The position numbers were made by a program, and so were the translations under genes. From assembly GCA_004297625.1 (NCBI GenBank), contig SCTY01000058.1, positions 1 through 64,000 on the forward strand: a stretch of 64,000 nucleotides of DNA, given 5' to 3'. Below the pieces are notes generated by a model. It was not told the origin of the DNA and ran no database searches. It saw nothing but the letters and a program-made list of their open reading frames with translations. Every line of letters begins with the position of its first letter. The first letter of the stretch is position 1. Shown one piece after another: positions 33,514 through 43,146 of the stretch. Source of the stretch: Betaproteobacteria bacterium. GTDB lineage: Bacteria > Pseudomonadota > Gammaproteobacteria > Burkholderiales > SG8-39.

Positions 33514-35660
33514 AACCCCACGCCGCCTTCCGATGCCGGCGCGACAGGCAGCGCCCGGGCGCGCCAGGCCTCGTGCGCCTCGTTCGAGCCCCATACCTGC
33601 CGATGCAGGCGCGCCAGCGCGACCGGGTCGCCGAGCAGCCGCATCTGCTCCTTTTCGCTCAACACCTGCGGGCCGCCCCGCAGAGCGCGCTGCACCAGCT
33701 CCTCGTTGATCGAGTGCCGGGTACGCGGCCGGCGCAAGGCGCACATCACTTCATTCATTTGCGGATCGACGACCGCGTCGACGAATCCGGGGTAGTGGAC
33801 CGGCTTGCGCGCGAGCGCAGCCACTTCTGCGAGCTCCCGCGGTGGGCGCGCTTCTTCCGGAATGGTGAAGATGTGCGCGTCGCGCAATCTTCTGCCGAGC
33901 GAAACGCGGCTGGTATAGACGGAAATCGGAATCGAGAGCAACAGCGCGCCGACGATGGGCAGCAGCCACCACAAGTACGACGGCTGGAGCGCGTAGACGC
34001 CGCCCGCCCAGGCGATGCCGAGCACCGTCTGCCAGCCGTGCCGCTGCACCGCATCGCGCCACGTCGTTTCGGTGTCCTCGCGCGGCGGCGACTTCCACTG
34101 CACCGCGATGCCGGTGAGCGCGCTCAGCACGAACTGCGTGTGAAACAGCATGCGGATCGGCGCGAGCAGCATCGAGAAGACCATCTCGAGGGCAAGGCTC
34201 GCCGGCAGCCCCAGGCGGCCGCCGTAGGCCGCGGGGCTCTTCGCGAAGATGAGCGCTACGCCGAGGAGCTTCGGGAGAAAGAGCAGCACCGCGGTCGCGC
34301 TGAAAAGGCCGATTGCCCGTTCCAGATGCCATTCCGGCCATAGCGGGAAAAGCTGGAACGGCTGCATGAAGTACTGCGGAGGCACGAGCGCATGCACCGC
34401 CAGCATCGCGGTCGACAGGAGCAAGAACAGGAACCATAGCGGCGCCGACACGTAGGCCATGACGCCCGTCATGAACACCGCGCGATGCGCGGGATGCAGG
34501 CCTTCGGCGAGGAAAAGCCGCGAGTTGATCAGATTGCCGCGGCACCACCGCCGGTCGCGCTTCAGCTCGTCGACCAGGTTGGGCGGCATCTCCTCGTAGC
34601 TCCCCGGCAGGTCGTAGGCGAGCCACACCGCCCAGCCCGCGCGGCGCATGAGCGCCGCCTCGACGAAGTCGTGCGACAGGATTTCGCCGGAAAGGACGCC
34701 GCGCCCGGGCAGGCGCCCGATCGCGCAATAGTGCATGAAAGGCGCCACGCGGATGATGGCGTTGTGGCCCCAGTAGTGCGATTCGCCGAGCTCCCAGTAA
34801 TGCATGCCCGCGGCGAAAAGCGGCCCGTAGACGCGGCCGGCAAACTGCTGCACCCGCGCGAACAGCGTGTCGCGCCCGGCGGCGCGCGGCGCGGTCTGGA
34901 TGATCCCGGCGTTGGGATTCGCCTCCATGAGCCGCACCAGCGTGGTGAGGCACTCGCCGCTCATGACGCTGTCGGCGTCGAGCACCACCATGTAGCGGTA
35001 GTTGCGTCCCCAGCGCCGGCAAAAATCCGCCACGTTGCCGGCCTTTTTCTTGATGCGATGCTGGCGCCAGCGGTAGAAGAGATGGCCCGAGGCGCGCAGC
35101 TCCTCGCAAAGCTCGACCCATGCTTTGCTCTCGGCCACGCGGCTGTCCGGGTCGCTGGAATCGCTCAGGACGAAGAAATCGAAGTGCGCGAGCTCGCCCG
35201 TGCGCTTGAGCGAGCGGTAGGTCGCGCGCAGCCCCGCGAACACGCGCTGCACGTTCTCGTTGCAGATCGGCATGATCAGCGCGGTGCGCGCCGCCGGATC
35301 GATGCGCCCGCTCGGCGCTTCGCTGCGCGAGATCGCGAAGCGGTCGCCGCCGCGCAGCAGGACCCAGAAGCCCATCATCGCCGTCCAGAAGCCCGCCGAG
35401 ACCCACGCGAACAGGACGGCGAAGAGCGGAAGCACCGCCATCTCCAGAACGTGGCCGCCGTGGTAGGGCAGCACCCCGGTCATGAAATGCGTGGCGAGCA
35501 TCGTCTGCCCGGCCGCGAGCAGCACGAGCACGAGGCGGCGGGCCGTCCCGGCCCGATGCCAGTAAAAATTCTTGTAACTGCGCAATACCGGCGCGCGCGG
35601 GGCCATCGACGCCCTGTTAATGGGCGGGGTGCTGACGAGGTTTCCGCGGCTGGCGCTCAT
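33474..35660 (-). CDS. opgH: Glucans biosynthesis glucosyltransferase H
   Basis: 728 aa. A GT2-type cytoplasmic catalytic domain lies between membrane helices: helices near 45-110, then LIMPICNENVQRVF, DSSDPDS, VVLDADSVMSGE, LSHDFVEAAL and RRWCRGN (the acceptor-site QxxRW variant), then about five helices from 385 to 600. It polymerises glucose from UDP-glucose into the osmoregulated periplasmic glucan backbone and exports it. The ATG overlaps the stop of opgG (ATGA), giving the standard opgGH operon. Confidence 0.95.
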   Translation of the reverse strand: MSASRGNLVSTPPINRASMAPRAPVLRSYKNFYWHRAGTARRLVLVLLAAGQTMLATHFMTGVLPYHGGHVLEMAVLPLFAVLFAWVSAGFWTAMMGFWVLLRGGDRFAISRSEAPSGRIDPAARTALIMPICNENVQRVFAGLRATYRSLKRTGELAHFDFFVLSDSSDPDSRVAESKAWVELCEELRASGHLFYRWRQHRIKKKAGNVADFCRRWGRNYRYMVVLDADSVMSGECLTTLVRLMEANPNAGIIQTAPRAAGRDTLFARVQQFAGRVYGPLFAAGMHYWELGESHYWGHNAIIRVAPFMHYCAIGRLPGRGVLSGEILSHDFVEAALMRRAGWAVWLAYDLPGSYEEMPPNLVDELKRDRRWCRGNLINSRLFLAEGLHPAHRAVFMTGVMAYVSAPLWFLFLLLSTAMLAVHALVPPQYFMQPFQLFPLWPEWHLERAIGLFSATAVLLFLPKLLGVALIFAKSPAAYGGRLGLPASLALEMVFSMLLAPIRMLFHTQFVLSALTGIAVQWKSPPREDTETTWRDAVQRHGWQTVLGIAWAGGVYALQPSYLWWLLPIVGALLLSIPISVYTSRVSLGRRLRDAHIFTIPEEARPPRELAEVAALARKPVHYPGFVDAVVDPQMNEVMCALRRPRTRHSINEELVQRALRGGPQVLSEKEQMRLLGDPVALARLHRQVWGSNEAHEAWRARALPVAPASEGGVGFYSPAGTWVRSSL

Positions 35661-37150
35661 TGCGGGGGCAGCAGGTAGCTCCACGTTTCGGAGATCACGC
35701 TTGCGCCGTTGCGCAGGTAGCCGCGCAGCTCGACCGGCTTCGCGTCGTCCACGCGCTTCAGGCGCACGGTCATGCGCTGGCCCCCGGTGACTTCGTTTCG
35801 CCAGCTGTTGAGCTCGAGAATCTCGGCGTTCGCGTCGGTGCTCACCACCGCTTCCACTTCGGCTTCGGCGGGCAGGCTTTTCAGCGCCGGCCCTTCCCAG
35901 TCGATGACGAAGCTCACGCTGTTGTCGGGCTTGCGCATATAGCCGCGGCCGCGCCGGGTCTGCGTGACCCAGGCCTGCGGCGGACGCACTTCGACTTCTT
36001 TCTGCCAGAGCATGCGGTACTCGAAGTCGTACGGCGCCTTGAGCAGCGGCGCCTCGGCGGGCACCCAGTAGGCGACGATGTTGTCGTTGGTCTCGTCCGG
36101 GGACGGGATCTGCACCAGCTCGACACGCCCGGGGCCCCATTGGCCCCGCGGCTCGATCCATACGCTCGGGCGCATCTCGTGGCGCACTTCGGTGTCCTCG
36201 TAATGGAGGTACTCGCGGTCGCGCTGCATCAGGCCGAAGCCCCGGGGACTGGGCACGGTGAACGACGTCACCAGCAGCCGGCGCGGGTTGACGAGCGGCC
36301 GCCAGATCCACTCGCCGCTCCCGGACTGGATGGACAGGCCGTCGGAGTCGTGCACTTCAGGCCGATAGTCGTCATACGGAGGACGCTGGTTCTCTCCGAA
36401 AAAAAACATGCTGGTCAGCGGGGCAAGGCCGAGCTTGCGTACGCTTTCGCGCATGAACAGGCGCGCCTTCACGTCGACCACGGTGTCTACCCCTGGCCTC
36501 AGCACGAAGCGGTAAGCTCCGGCGAGCCGGCGGGAATCAAGCAAGGCGTATACCACCAGGCTCGTCGCCGAAGGCGCGGGACGCTCGATCCAGAACTCCA
36601 CGAAGCGCGGGAACTCCTCCCCGGTCGGGAGCGCCGTGTCGATGGCAAGGCCGCGCGCCGAGGCGCCGAAGCTCTGGCCTTTGCCGAGCGCGCGGAAATA
36701 GCTGGCGCCGAGAAAGACCAGCACCTCGTCCTTGTATTTCGGCGTATTTACGGCGTAGTGGGCCCGGAAACCCGCGAAGCCGAGCCCCAGGCCGCGCAGC
36801 TTCGACGGATCGAACTTGTTCGCGCCGTAGTCGAAGGTGTCCGGGTCGAACGGGATCTCGCGCACGCTCTGCCCGGCGATCTCGTAGATCCGCACCGGCT
36901 GGTCGAAGAACAGCCCCTGGTGAAAAAACGCCAGCTCGAAGGGCAGATTCGCGCCGCGCCAGAGAAAGCGGTCGGACTTGTACCGGATGTCCCGGTACCG
37001 GTCGTAATCGAGGCCCTGCAGCTCCTTCGGCAGCGCAGGCGGGCGCTTGTACGGCGCGGCCGCGAGATCGCGTGCCCGGCTGGCCACGTCGTCGAAATCG
37101 AAGGCAAGCGCCCCGTGCGCCGGAAGCAGCACGAGGACGAGCGCGGTCAA
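35657..37150 (-). CDS. opgG: Glucans biosynthesis protein G, periplasmic
   Basis: 497 aa. A signal peptide (LVLVLLPAHGALAF) is followed by the MdoG signature: VASRARDLAAAPYKRP, LDYDRYRDIRYKSDRFLW, then TSMFFFGENQRPPYDDYRPEVHDSDG and RPLVNPRRLLVTSF. The protein shapes or branches the glucan in the periplasm. TTG 37150 is the only start that keeps the signal peptide, as no in-frame ATG or GTG is found upstream. It is first gene of opgGH. Confidence 0.93.
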   Translation of the reverse strand: MTALVLVLLPAHGALAFDFDDVASRARDLAAAPYKRPPALPKELQGLDYDRYRDIRYKSDRFLWRGANLPFELAFFHQGLFFDQPVRIYEIAGQSVREIPFDPDTFDYGANKFDPSKLRGLGLGFAGFRAHYAVNTPKYKDEVLVFLGASYFRALGKGQSFGASARGLAIDTALPTGEEFPRFVEFWIERPAPSATSLVVYALLDSRRLAGAYRFVLRPGVDTVVDVKARLFMRESVRKLGLAPLTSMFFFGENQRPPYDDYRPEVHDSDGLSIQSGSGEWIWRPLVNPRRLLVTSFTVPSPRGFGLMQRDREYLHYEDTEVRHEMRPSVWIEPRGQWGPGRVELVQIPSPDETNDNIVAYWVPAEAPLLKAPYDFEYRMLWQKEVEVRPPQAWVTQTRRGRGYMRKPDNSVSFVIDWEGPALKSLPAEAEVEAVVSTDANAEILELNSWRNEVTGGQRMTVRLKRVDDAKPVELRGYLRNGASVISETWSYLLPPQ

Positions 37151-37277
37151 TATGGGCGCAACGGGGGTAATCGGGTCTCCGGTACGGCGTTTCTGCTGCT
37201 GTAGTGTTTACCGGAGCTTTATTGTCGCGATTGCCGGACGGCGTGGCCCGGACGGACTGTTGCAAGGCGCGCCGCCC

Positions 37278-38039
37278 TCAGGCGTAGCGCCAGCGCAGCA
37301 GCCGGCGCTCCAGGCGCTCGGCAGCCGCGAACAGAATAAGAACGAATCCCATGATGAGCACGATGAGCGCGATGGTGAGGGAAGCGTTGTAGGTGCTCTG
37401 CGCGAACTGCAGCAGGTAGCCGAGCCCCCGGCTGGAGGCGACGAACTCGCCGACCACTGCGCCGGTGAAGGCGAAGCCGACCGCGACCTTCAGGTTGCCG
37501 AGCACCCAGGCGCTCACCGAGGGCACGTAGACCTCGCGGATCAGCACGCGGCGGCCGCCGCCGAGCGTGCGCACGCGCTCGACCAGCCGCTGGTCGACTT
37601 CCTTGATGCCGCTGTACACGGCGAAGAACACGAGCACCGCGACCAGGACCAGCGCGAGCGCGATCTTGGAGGCGAGCTCGATGCCGAGCCAGATCACGAA
37701 AAGAGGCGCCAGGATCACGCGCGGGATGGCGTTCAGGAGAATCATCACGGGCTCGAGAAGCTCGGCGAGCAGCGGCGTGAGCGCGGCCGCGAAGCCGAGC
37801 GCGATGCCGAGAGCGAGGCCGGCGGTCAGGCCGGCGAGCGCCGCGGTAAACGTGGCGTCGAGGTGCTGCCAGATCTGGCCGTCGGCGAAAAGCGCGCCGA
37901 GCACCTTTGCCACCGCCGAAGGGGCCGGTACGTAAAACGGGTTCAGAATCCCCAGGCGCGAGAGCGCTTCCCACACGATCACGAGCGCGAGCAGCGCGAG
38001 GCTGCGGCGGACGGCCACGCGATCGAGCCAGCGCTTCAT
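37278..38039 (-). CDS. ABC transporter permease (SsuC/TauC family)
   Basis: 253 aa with about six membrane helices and the EAA-like loop LVERVRTLGGGRRVLIREVYVPSVSAW near residue 150. The family imports nitrate, sulfonates, taurine, pyrimidine precursors or aromatic acids. ATG 38039 overlaps the stop of the ATPase gene (ATGA), so the operon order is binding protein, ATPase, permease. The ligand is unknown. Confidence 0.9.
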   Translation of the reverse strand: MKRWLDRVAVRRSLALLALVIVWEALSRLGILNPFYVPAPSAVAKVLGALFADGQIWQHLDATFTAALAGLTAGLALGIALGFAAALTPLLAELLEPVMILLNAIPRVILAPLFVIWLGIELASKIALALVLVAVLVFFAVYSGIKEVDQRLVERVRTLGGGRRVLIREVYVPSVSAWVLGNLKVAVGFAFTGAVVGEFVASSRGLGYLLQFAQSTYNASLTIALIVLIMGFVLILFAAAERLERRLLRWRYA

Positions 38040-38788
38040 AGCGCGTAATCGACGCTCGCCGGCTCGCCCGAGAGGTCGTCCCACAGGCGGCGCAGCAGCG
38101 GGCCGAACGTCGGATGCCGCCGGCTCTCGAGCACGTTGCGCGGCCGGGCGATGTGAACCTCGTGGCGGGCGCGGATCCGGGCGCGCGGCCCCTGCGAGAG
38201 CACGTACACGAAGTCCGAAGCGCTGATCGCTTCCTCGAGGTCGTGCGTCACCAGCAGCACGCTGAGATGCTCGCGCTCGACCCAGCCGAGGAGCTCCTGC
38301 GTGACGCGCGTGCGCACGATCGCGTCGAGCGCGGCGAAGGGCTCGTCCATGAGCAGCAGCTTCGGCTCGAGCGCGAGCACCTGCGCGATCGCGACGCGCT
38401 TTCTCTGGCCGCCCGAGAGCTGGCGCGGAAAGCGGCCGCCGAAATCCTCGAGGCCCATGAGCGCGAGCCAGTGATCGGCTTTCTCATCGGCCGCGCGCCG
38501 CGGCGCGCCGCGGATGCGCAAGCCGAGGGCGACGTTCTGCCGCGCGGTGCGCCACGGAAGCAGCGCGTCGTCCTGGAAGAGAAAGCCGACCTCGGTCGGC
38601 GGGACATCGAGCTCGACGCGCCCGCTCTGCGGCCGCATCAGCCCGGTCACGCAGCGCAGGACGCTCGTCTTGCCCGAGCCCGACGGACCGAGCAGTGCCG
38701 CGAACTTTCCCGCCTCGACCTCGAGATCGATGCCTTCGAGTACCGGCTCGCCTCCGTAGCCGACGGTAAGGCCGCGGACGCGAAGCAC
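38036..38788 (-). CDS. ABC transporter ATP-binding protein (SsuB/TauB family)
   Basis: 250 aa. Walker A GPSGSGKTS (about 33-41), Q-loop FLFQDDALLPW, signature LSGGQRKRVAIAQ, Walker B LLLMDEPFAALD and switch His in VTHDLEEA are all present. It drives the permease encoded next. The GTG start immediately follows the TAG of the binding-protein gene. The C-terminal extension (RHPTFGPLLRRLWDDL) is usual for this family. Confidence 0.93.
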   Translation of the reverse strand: MLRVRGLTVGYGGEPVLEGIDLEVEAGKFAALLGPSGSGKTSVLRCVTGLMRPQSGRVELDVPPTEVGFLFQDDALLPWRTARQNVALGLRIRGAPRRAADEKADHWLALMGLEDFGGRFPRQLSGGQRKRVAIAQVLALEPKLLLMDEPFAALDAIVRTRVTQELLGWVEREHLSVLLVTHDLEEAISASDFVYVLSQGPRARIRARHEVHIARPRNVLESRRHPTFGPLLRRLWDDLSGEPASVDYAL

Positions 38789-39856
38789 CTACGCCCCGAG
38801 CGCCGCGGTGTCGAGCAATGCCTTGAGGTCTACCTTGCCGGGCGGCATCACCTGCGCGACTTCCTGCGATTTCAAGACCCGCTCGGCCGCGGCGACGTCG
38901 ATGCTCACGGTGTCGGGATAGAGCGAGTCGCGGTAGCGGGCGATGATGCTTTTCAGTTGCGCGGTGTCGCCGCCGGCGACGAGCGCTTTCGGCAGCGCGC
39001 CGATCACCTCGTCGGGCGAGATGAATTTGGTGTCGGCGAGCCCTTTCTTGAGCGCCGCGGCGAGGCGGCGCATCTCGGCAAGGCGCTGGTCGCGCTCTTT
39101 CGCGCGCACCGATACGCCCATGAACTCATAGGCGCCGCCCAGGTGCTTGCGCGCCTGCTCGATCTCCATGAAGTTCACGAGCTCGCGGCCGCCCGCCTGC
39201 ACGGTCAGCGTGAGCGCGGGCTCCTGCACCATCGCGGCGTCGACGTGCCCGAGGCGCAGGGCGTCGAACACGTTGGTGCCGATCGCGGCGTAGCGCACTT
39301 TCTTCGGATCCGCGCCGGCGCGCTCGAGCAGGAACTGCAGCAGCGCATGATCGGCGTTGCCGAGCGCCGAGATGCCGACCGTCTTGCCTTGCAGGTCCTT
39401 CACCGACTTGATCTCGCCGGCCCGCTTGGGCGACCCGGCAAGCGCGAACAGCGGCAGCCGCCCGGTCGAGGCGAAGCGGCGGATCGGCGCGCCGTTGGCG
39501 AAAGCTTGGAGCGCCACGTCGAAGGAGGTGCCCGCGTACTCGACCGCGCCGCCGACGAGCGCCTGCATGGCGGCGTTGCCGCCGCGCGTGTAGACGAGCG
39601 CGACGTCGAGATCCTCGGCGGCGAAATGCCCGCGCGCGCGCGTCACCTCGTACGGCACGACGCACAGCAGCTGGCCGCAGAAGGCGAGTCGCAGCTTGGT
39701 CGCCGCGGCGCTCACGCGCGGGCCGCCCGCGCTCACCGCGATGATGCCCGCCATGCCGACCAGCGACTTAAGCGCGGTGCGCCGATCCCACTTCAGATCT
39801 GCGGCTTCGGAGACGACGCCTTCGAGGTTCGGATTCGTAGCTTCGCAGCAGCCCAT
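38789..39856 (-). CDS. ABC transporter substrate-binding protein (NMT1/THI5-like), Tat-type signal
   Basis: 355 aa. A twin-arginine-like leader (DRRTALKSLVGMAGIIAVSAGG) precedes the periplasmic fold: LLCVVPYEVTRARGHFAAEDLDV, GGNAAMQALVGGAVEYAG, then GKTVGISALGNADHALLQ and AMVQEPALTL. Type-II binding proteins of this group capture sulfonates, nitrate, thiamine precursors or aromatic carboxylates. It leads the ABC operon and is divergent, across 82 bp, from the SagB-type gene, hinting that the transporter and that enzyme may share a substrate. Confidence 0.88.
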   Translation of the reverse strand: MGCCEATNPNLEGVVSEAADLKWDRRTALKSLVGMAGIIAVSAGGPRVSAAATKLRLAFCGQLLCVVPYEVTRARGHFAAEDLDVALVYTRGGNAAMQALVGGAVEYAGTSFDVALQAFANGAPIRRFASTGRLPLFALAGSPKRAGEIKSVKDLQGKTVGISALGNADHALLQFLLERAGADPKKVRYAAIGTNVFDALRLGHVDAAMVQEPALTLTVQAGGRELVNFMEIEQARKHLGGAYEFMGVSVRAKERDQRLAEMRRLAAALKKGLADTKFISPDEVIGALPKALVAGGDTAQLKSIIARYRDSLYPDTVSIDVAAAERVLKSQEVAQVMPPGKVDLKALLDTAALGA

Positions 39857-39938
39857 GGCGGTACCTTATGCATCCTGAAGCGTGGAAGCAAGATTCTCTC
39901 CCGTCATCGCAACGCCGTTACGTTTAGCATCGATCGGC

Positions 39939-41561
39939 ATGAGCATAGATCGGGTCGTGCGCTACCACGAAGAGACCAAGCATCATTTCTTCCGGTTCGC
40001 GCGCGCGCCGGGCACCATGGACTGGGCCAACCAGCCCAGCCCGTTCCGCCGCTACGCCGGAGCGCCGCGCGTGCGGCTTGCGATTCTTCCGCCCTGCGAA
40101 TCGCCGCGTTACGAGGAGCTCTACCTTCCGGGGACGATCGCGCAGGCGCCGCTGCAAATTCGCACGCTGTCGCGCTTCCTGGAATATGCGCTCGCCATTT
40201 CGGCCTGGAAGCAGGCGGGCGACGTGCGCTGGGCGCTGCGCAGCAATCCTTCGAGCGGCAACCTGCATCCCACCGAGGGTTATCTCCTGGTCGGCGCGCT
40301 CGCCGGGCTCGCGCCTTTCCCGGCGCTCTGCCATTACGCGGCCGACGAGCACGCGCTCGAGCTGCGCGCCGAGCTGCCGCGCAAGGCGTTCGAGTCGCTC
40401 ATGCGCGCGTTTCCCGCAGGCGCCTTCCTGCTTGGCTTCGCCTCGGTGAACTGGCGCGAGACCTGGAAGTACGGCGAGCGCGCCTTTCGTTACTGCCAGC
40501 ACGATATCGGGCACGCGCTCGGCGCGGCGCGCTTCGCAGCGCGCACGCTGGGATGGCGCATGCGCCTGCTCGACGGCGCCTCCGACGATACGATCGCCGC
40601 GCTGCTCGGCATCGATCGGGACGCCGATTTCGCAGGCGCGGAGCGCGAGCATCCGGATTGCCTCGCGGTCGTGTGGCCGGGCGATGCGGCGGTGCGCCTG
40701 CCCGCCACGCTGAGCGTGCCGCCGGCGTTCCGGGCGGCGACCTGGCACGGCAGCGCCAACCGGCTCAGCCGCGACGATCCTGTGCAATGGCCGCTGCTTG
40801 GCGAAGTGGAAGCCGCTTCTTGGAAGCACAGCACCGAGCACGCGCTGATTGACGTGCAAACCGCATCGCGCTCGGGCGCGGCGCGAGGCGGTCCTGCCGC
40901 GGGACAAGTCATTCGCCAGCGACGCAGCGCGCTCGCCTTCGACGCCAAGACCTCGGTCGCGGCCGCGAGGTTCTTCGGCATGCTCGAGTGCAGCATGCCG
41001 CGCGGCATGCCTCTCGACGTTCTCGGTTGGGCGCCGGCGATTCATCTCGCGCTGTTCGTGCACCGCGTGGAGGGGTTGCCGGCGGGCCTTTACATGCTGG
41101 CGCGCGACCCGGCCAGGGTCGGCGCGTTGCGCGCCGCGACCCACCCGCATTTCGCGTGGACGCCGCCGCCCGGCTGCCCGGCGGACTTGCCGCTGTTTCT
41201 TCTCCAGGAAGGCGACGCGCGCGAGCTGGCGGCGCAGCTGAGCTGCCGGCAGGAGATCGCCGGCGACAGCGCATTCTCGCTCGGCATGATCGCCGAGTTC
41301 GAGCCGCGGCTGCGGCAGCACGGCGCGTGGTTCTATCGCAGGCTTTTCTGGGAGGCCGGCGTGATCGGGCAGGTTCTGTACCTGGAAGCCGAGGCGGCGG
41401 GAGTGCGCGCGACCGGCATCGGCTGCTTTTTCGACGACCCGGTTCACGACGTGCTCGGATTCAGGGACCGGGCCTTCCAGTCGCTTTATCACTTCACCAC
41501 CGGCGGCCCGCTAGACGACCCGCGCCTTACGACGCTGCCCGCTTACGGTATTCGAGCGTGA
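39939..41561 (+). CDS. SagB-type (ThcOx) nitroreductase-family dehydrogenase, tandem domains
   Basis: 540 aa, twice the size of a simple nitroreductase. The first half has the FMN-site segment ALRSNPSSGNLHPTEGYLL and RYCQHDIGHALGAARFAA. The second half repeats the fold with VIRQRRSALAFDAKTSV and RRLFWEAGVIGQVLYLEAEAAGVRATGIG. SagB enzymes oxidise azolines in ribosomal peptides. No precursor peptide or YcaO/cyclodehydratase gene is seen, so a stand-alone role in redox of a small molecule is more likely. ATG 39939 is chosen over 39882 because family similarity begins at VVRYHEETKHH. The 3' end overlaps the convergent gene by 35 bp. Confidence 0.85.
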   Translation: MSIDRVVRYHEETKHHFFRFARAPGTMDWANQPSPFRRYAGAPRVRLAILPPCESPRYEELYLPGTIAQAPLQIRTLSRFLEYALAISAWKQAGDVRWALRSNPSSGNLHPTEGYLLVGALAGLAPFPALCHYAADEHALELRAELPRKAFESLMRAFPAGAFLLGFASVNWRETWKYGERAFRYCQHDIGHALGAARFAARTLGWRMRLLDGASDDTIAALLGIDRDADFAGAEREHPDCLAVVWPGDAAVRLPATLSVPPAFRAATWHGSANRLSRDDPVQWPLLGEVEAASWKHSTEHALIDVQTASRSGAARGGPAAGQVIRQRRSALAFDAKTSVAAARFFGMLECSMPRGMPLDVLGWAPAIHLALFVHRVEGLPAGLYMLARDPARVGALRAATHPHFAWTPPPGCPADLPLFLLQEGDARELAAQLSCRQEIAGDSAFSLGMIAEFEPRLRQHGAWFYRRLFWEAGVIGQVLYLEAEAAGVRATGIGCFFDDPVHDVLGFRDRAFQSLYHFTTGGPLDDPRLTTLPAYGIRA

Positions 41562-42720
41562 TGCTCAGCAGGTTGCTGCCGAGCTGCACCGCGGAAGCGG
41601 CGAAGAGAATCGCCGCGGGATAAGCGAAGAACTGAGGCGCGGTCACGGCTGCGGCGAGCAGGGCGACGGCGAGAAGATGCAGCCACAGCTGCCGGCGCTG
41701 CTTGCGCTCGTCGAGGTATTGCCGGACGTTCGGCGCTTGGGCTCCCAGCCGCGCCTGCAGATGCAGCCAGGCGAGAAACGGCACGATTTTGTAGAGCATG
41801 GCGGTTACGACGGACAGGAGCGCACCGGCGATGACCAGCACGCCGACGAGCATCTGCCCGCCCCAATAGGGCGTCGCGAGCCAGACGAGAGCCGCGGCAA
41901 GGGAGCAAACGACCGCGGCGCGCCAGAAGACGAAGTTCACGTCGGGCTGCCGGCGGCGCCGTTTCGCGTGCAGCCACAAAGTCGTGGCCGCGAAGCCGGC
42001 GTAGAGGCCCACGGGACCGGCGATCCACCCCGCGGCCAGCATGCCGAGCGCCGCGAACGGCAGCCAGCGCATCCACTTCGGATACGCCGGCGTCATATGG
42101 AACATCGGAACGACCTGGGCGGCCACCGCGGCGATGAGCATGCCGGCCCAGCCGAGAAGGCCCCACGCGGGATGCAGATCGCGCAGCGCGGGCGCCGGCA
42201 TGGCGCCGAAGCCGCTGCGCCCGGCGGCGAGCCACAGTCCGAGCAGCACGGTGACCGCGAGCGCGATGCCCGCAAGGCGCAGCGCCGCGACGGTCGCGCT
42301 CACTACGCGCACGCGCCAGAGCGCCCATGCGAGCGCGGAGAGAAACACTGCGAAAGCGAACCCCAGCAATCCCATGGCGAGCGCCATGAGCGCCGGTTCG
42401 GCGGTGAGAAATCCAGCCGCGAGCGCAAGCGTGCCCAGCGCGAGGCCGGCGTGCACCGCGAACGCGACCGCGCGCGGGCGGGCGACCGGCGCGCCGGCGA
42501 GCACCGGCAGGATCTGCAGCATCGCGCCCAGCATCACCATGCCGAGAACCCCGAGGGTGAGAAGGTGCGTGATGGCGAGCGCGGCGGGGGACCAGCGCGA
42601 TTCGAAGAGAGCGGGACCTTGCCGGAGCGCGACGAGCGCCGCGAGAAACGCAAATGCCGGCGCCGTGAGGAAGAAGCGAAGCGGCACCGAAAACGGCGGT
42701 GCCTGGTCGAACCTCAACAC
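41527..42720 (-). CDS. NnrS-like polytopic membrane protein
   Basis: About 397 aa with roughly 12 helices. Histidines lie inside or next to helices (ALAITHLLTLG, AVHAGLALG, LRDLHPAWGLLG, VPMFHMTP), as in NnrS and heme-copper-type membrane proteins linked to NO metabolism. GTG 42720 or TTG 42717 is the start, both overlapping the hemerythrin stop. The cytoplasmic stretch RQYLDERKQRRQL comes near the end. It closes the operon that begins with benzoyl-CoA reductase and may protect against NO during denitrifying growth. The family call is by eye. Confidence 0.65.
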   Translation of the reverse strand: MLRFDQAPPFSVPLRFFLTAPAFAFLAALVALRQGPALFESRWSPAALAITHLLTLGVLGMVMLGAMLQILPVLAGAPVARPRAVAFAVHAGLALGTLALAAGFLTAEPALMALAMGLLGFAFAVFLSALAWALWRVRVVSATVAALRLAGIALAVTVLLGLWLAAGRSGFGAMPAPALRDLHPAWGLLGWAGMLIAAVAAQVVPMFHMTPAYPKWMRWLPFAALGMLAAGWIAGPVGLYAGFAATTLWLHAKRRRRQPDVNFVFWRAAVVCSLAAALVWLATPYWGGQMLVGVLVIAGALLSVVTAMLYKIVPFLAWLHLQARLGAQAPNVRQYLDERKQRRQLWLHLLAVALLAAAVTAPQFFAYPAAILFAASAVQLGSNLLSITLEYRKRAAS

Positions 42721-43142
42721 GCTGCGATCAGCTCTCCCGCGCGCGAGCCGAGGGCCTCGTCGAGCATCGGGTACATCATGCTCTCTTCCTTGATGTTGTG
42801 CTGCTGCATGAGCAGCAGCAGCGTCTCGGAAAGCCCGAGGTACTGCGCGCTTTCGCGCGCGAGCGCCGCCTGCTTCATTTCCTCGAAGAGGCGCCGCATC
42901 TGCTCGTGCTCGATGCGCATCGTCTGCGTCGGCCCTGCGCCCGACATGCCGGTCGCTTCCTCGAAGGCGGGAAAGAGCTTTTCCTCCTCGAGCGCGAAGT
43001 GGCGTTGCATCGCGCCGTGGAAAGCTTCGAAGGCCGCCTGCGCCGCGGCCCAGTCGCCGCTCGCGACCGCGTCCTCGGCGCGCGCGAACGCCTCGTCGCA
43101 TTGCCGGTGCTCTTGGGACATGTAATCGCCGATGTTCGCCAT
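42714..43142 (-). CDS. Hemerythrin-like HHE cation-binding protein
   Basis: 142 aa, four-helix bundle. Likely iron ligands: His in SQEHRQCDE, His in FEAFHGAMQRHFALEEEKLFP (H-x4-H and Glu), His in RIEHEQMRRLFEEM and His/Glu in QQHNIKEESMMYP. Bacterial hemerythrins bind O2 or NO or act in Fe-S repair. Directly downstream of an oxygen-sensitive benzoyl-CoA reductase operon it may scavenge O2 or NO. ATG 43142 gives the standard N-terminus. Only 4 bp separate it from the ferredoxin gene. Confidence 0.85.
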   Translation of the reverse strand: MANIGDYMSQEHRQCDEAFARAEDAVASGDWAAAQAAFEAFHGAMQRHFALEEEKLFPAFEEATGMSGAGPTQTMRIEHEQMRRLFEEMKQAALARESAQYLGLSETLLLLMQQHNIKEESMMYPMLDEALGSRAGELIAAC

Positions 43143-43146
43143 GACT

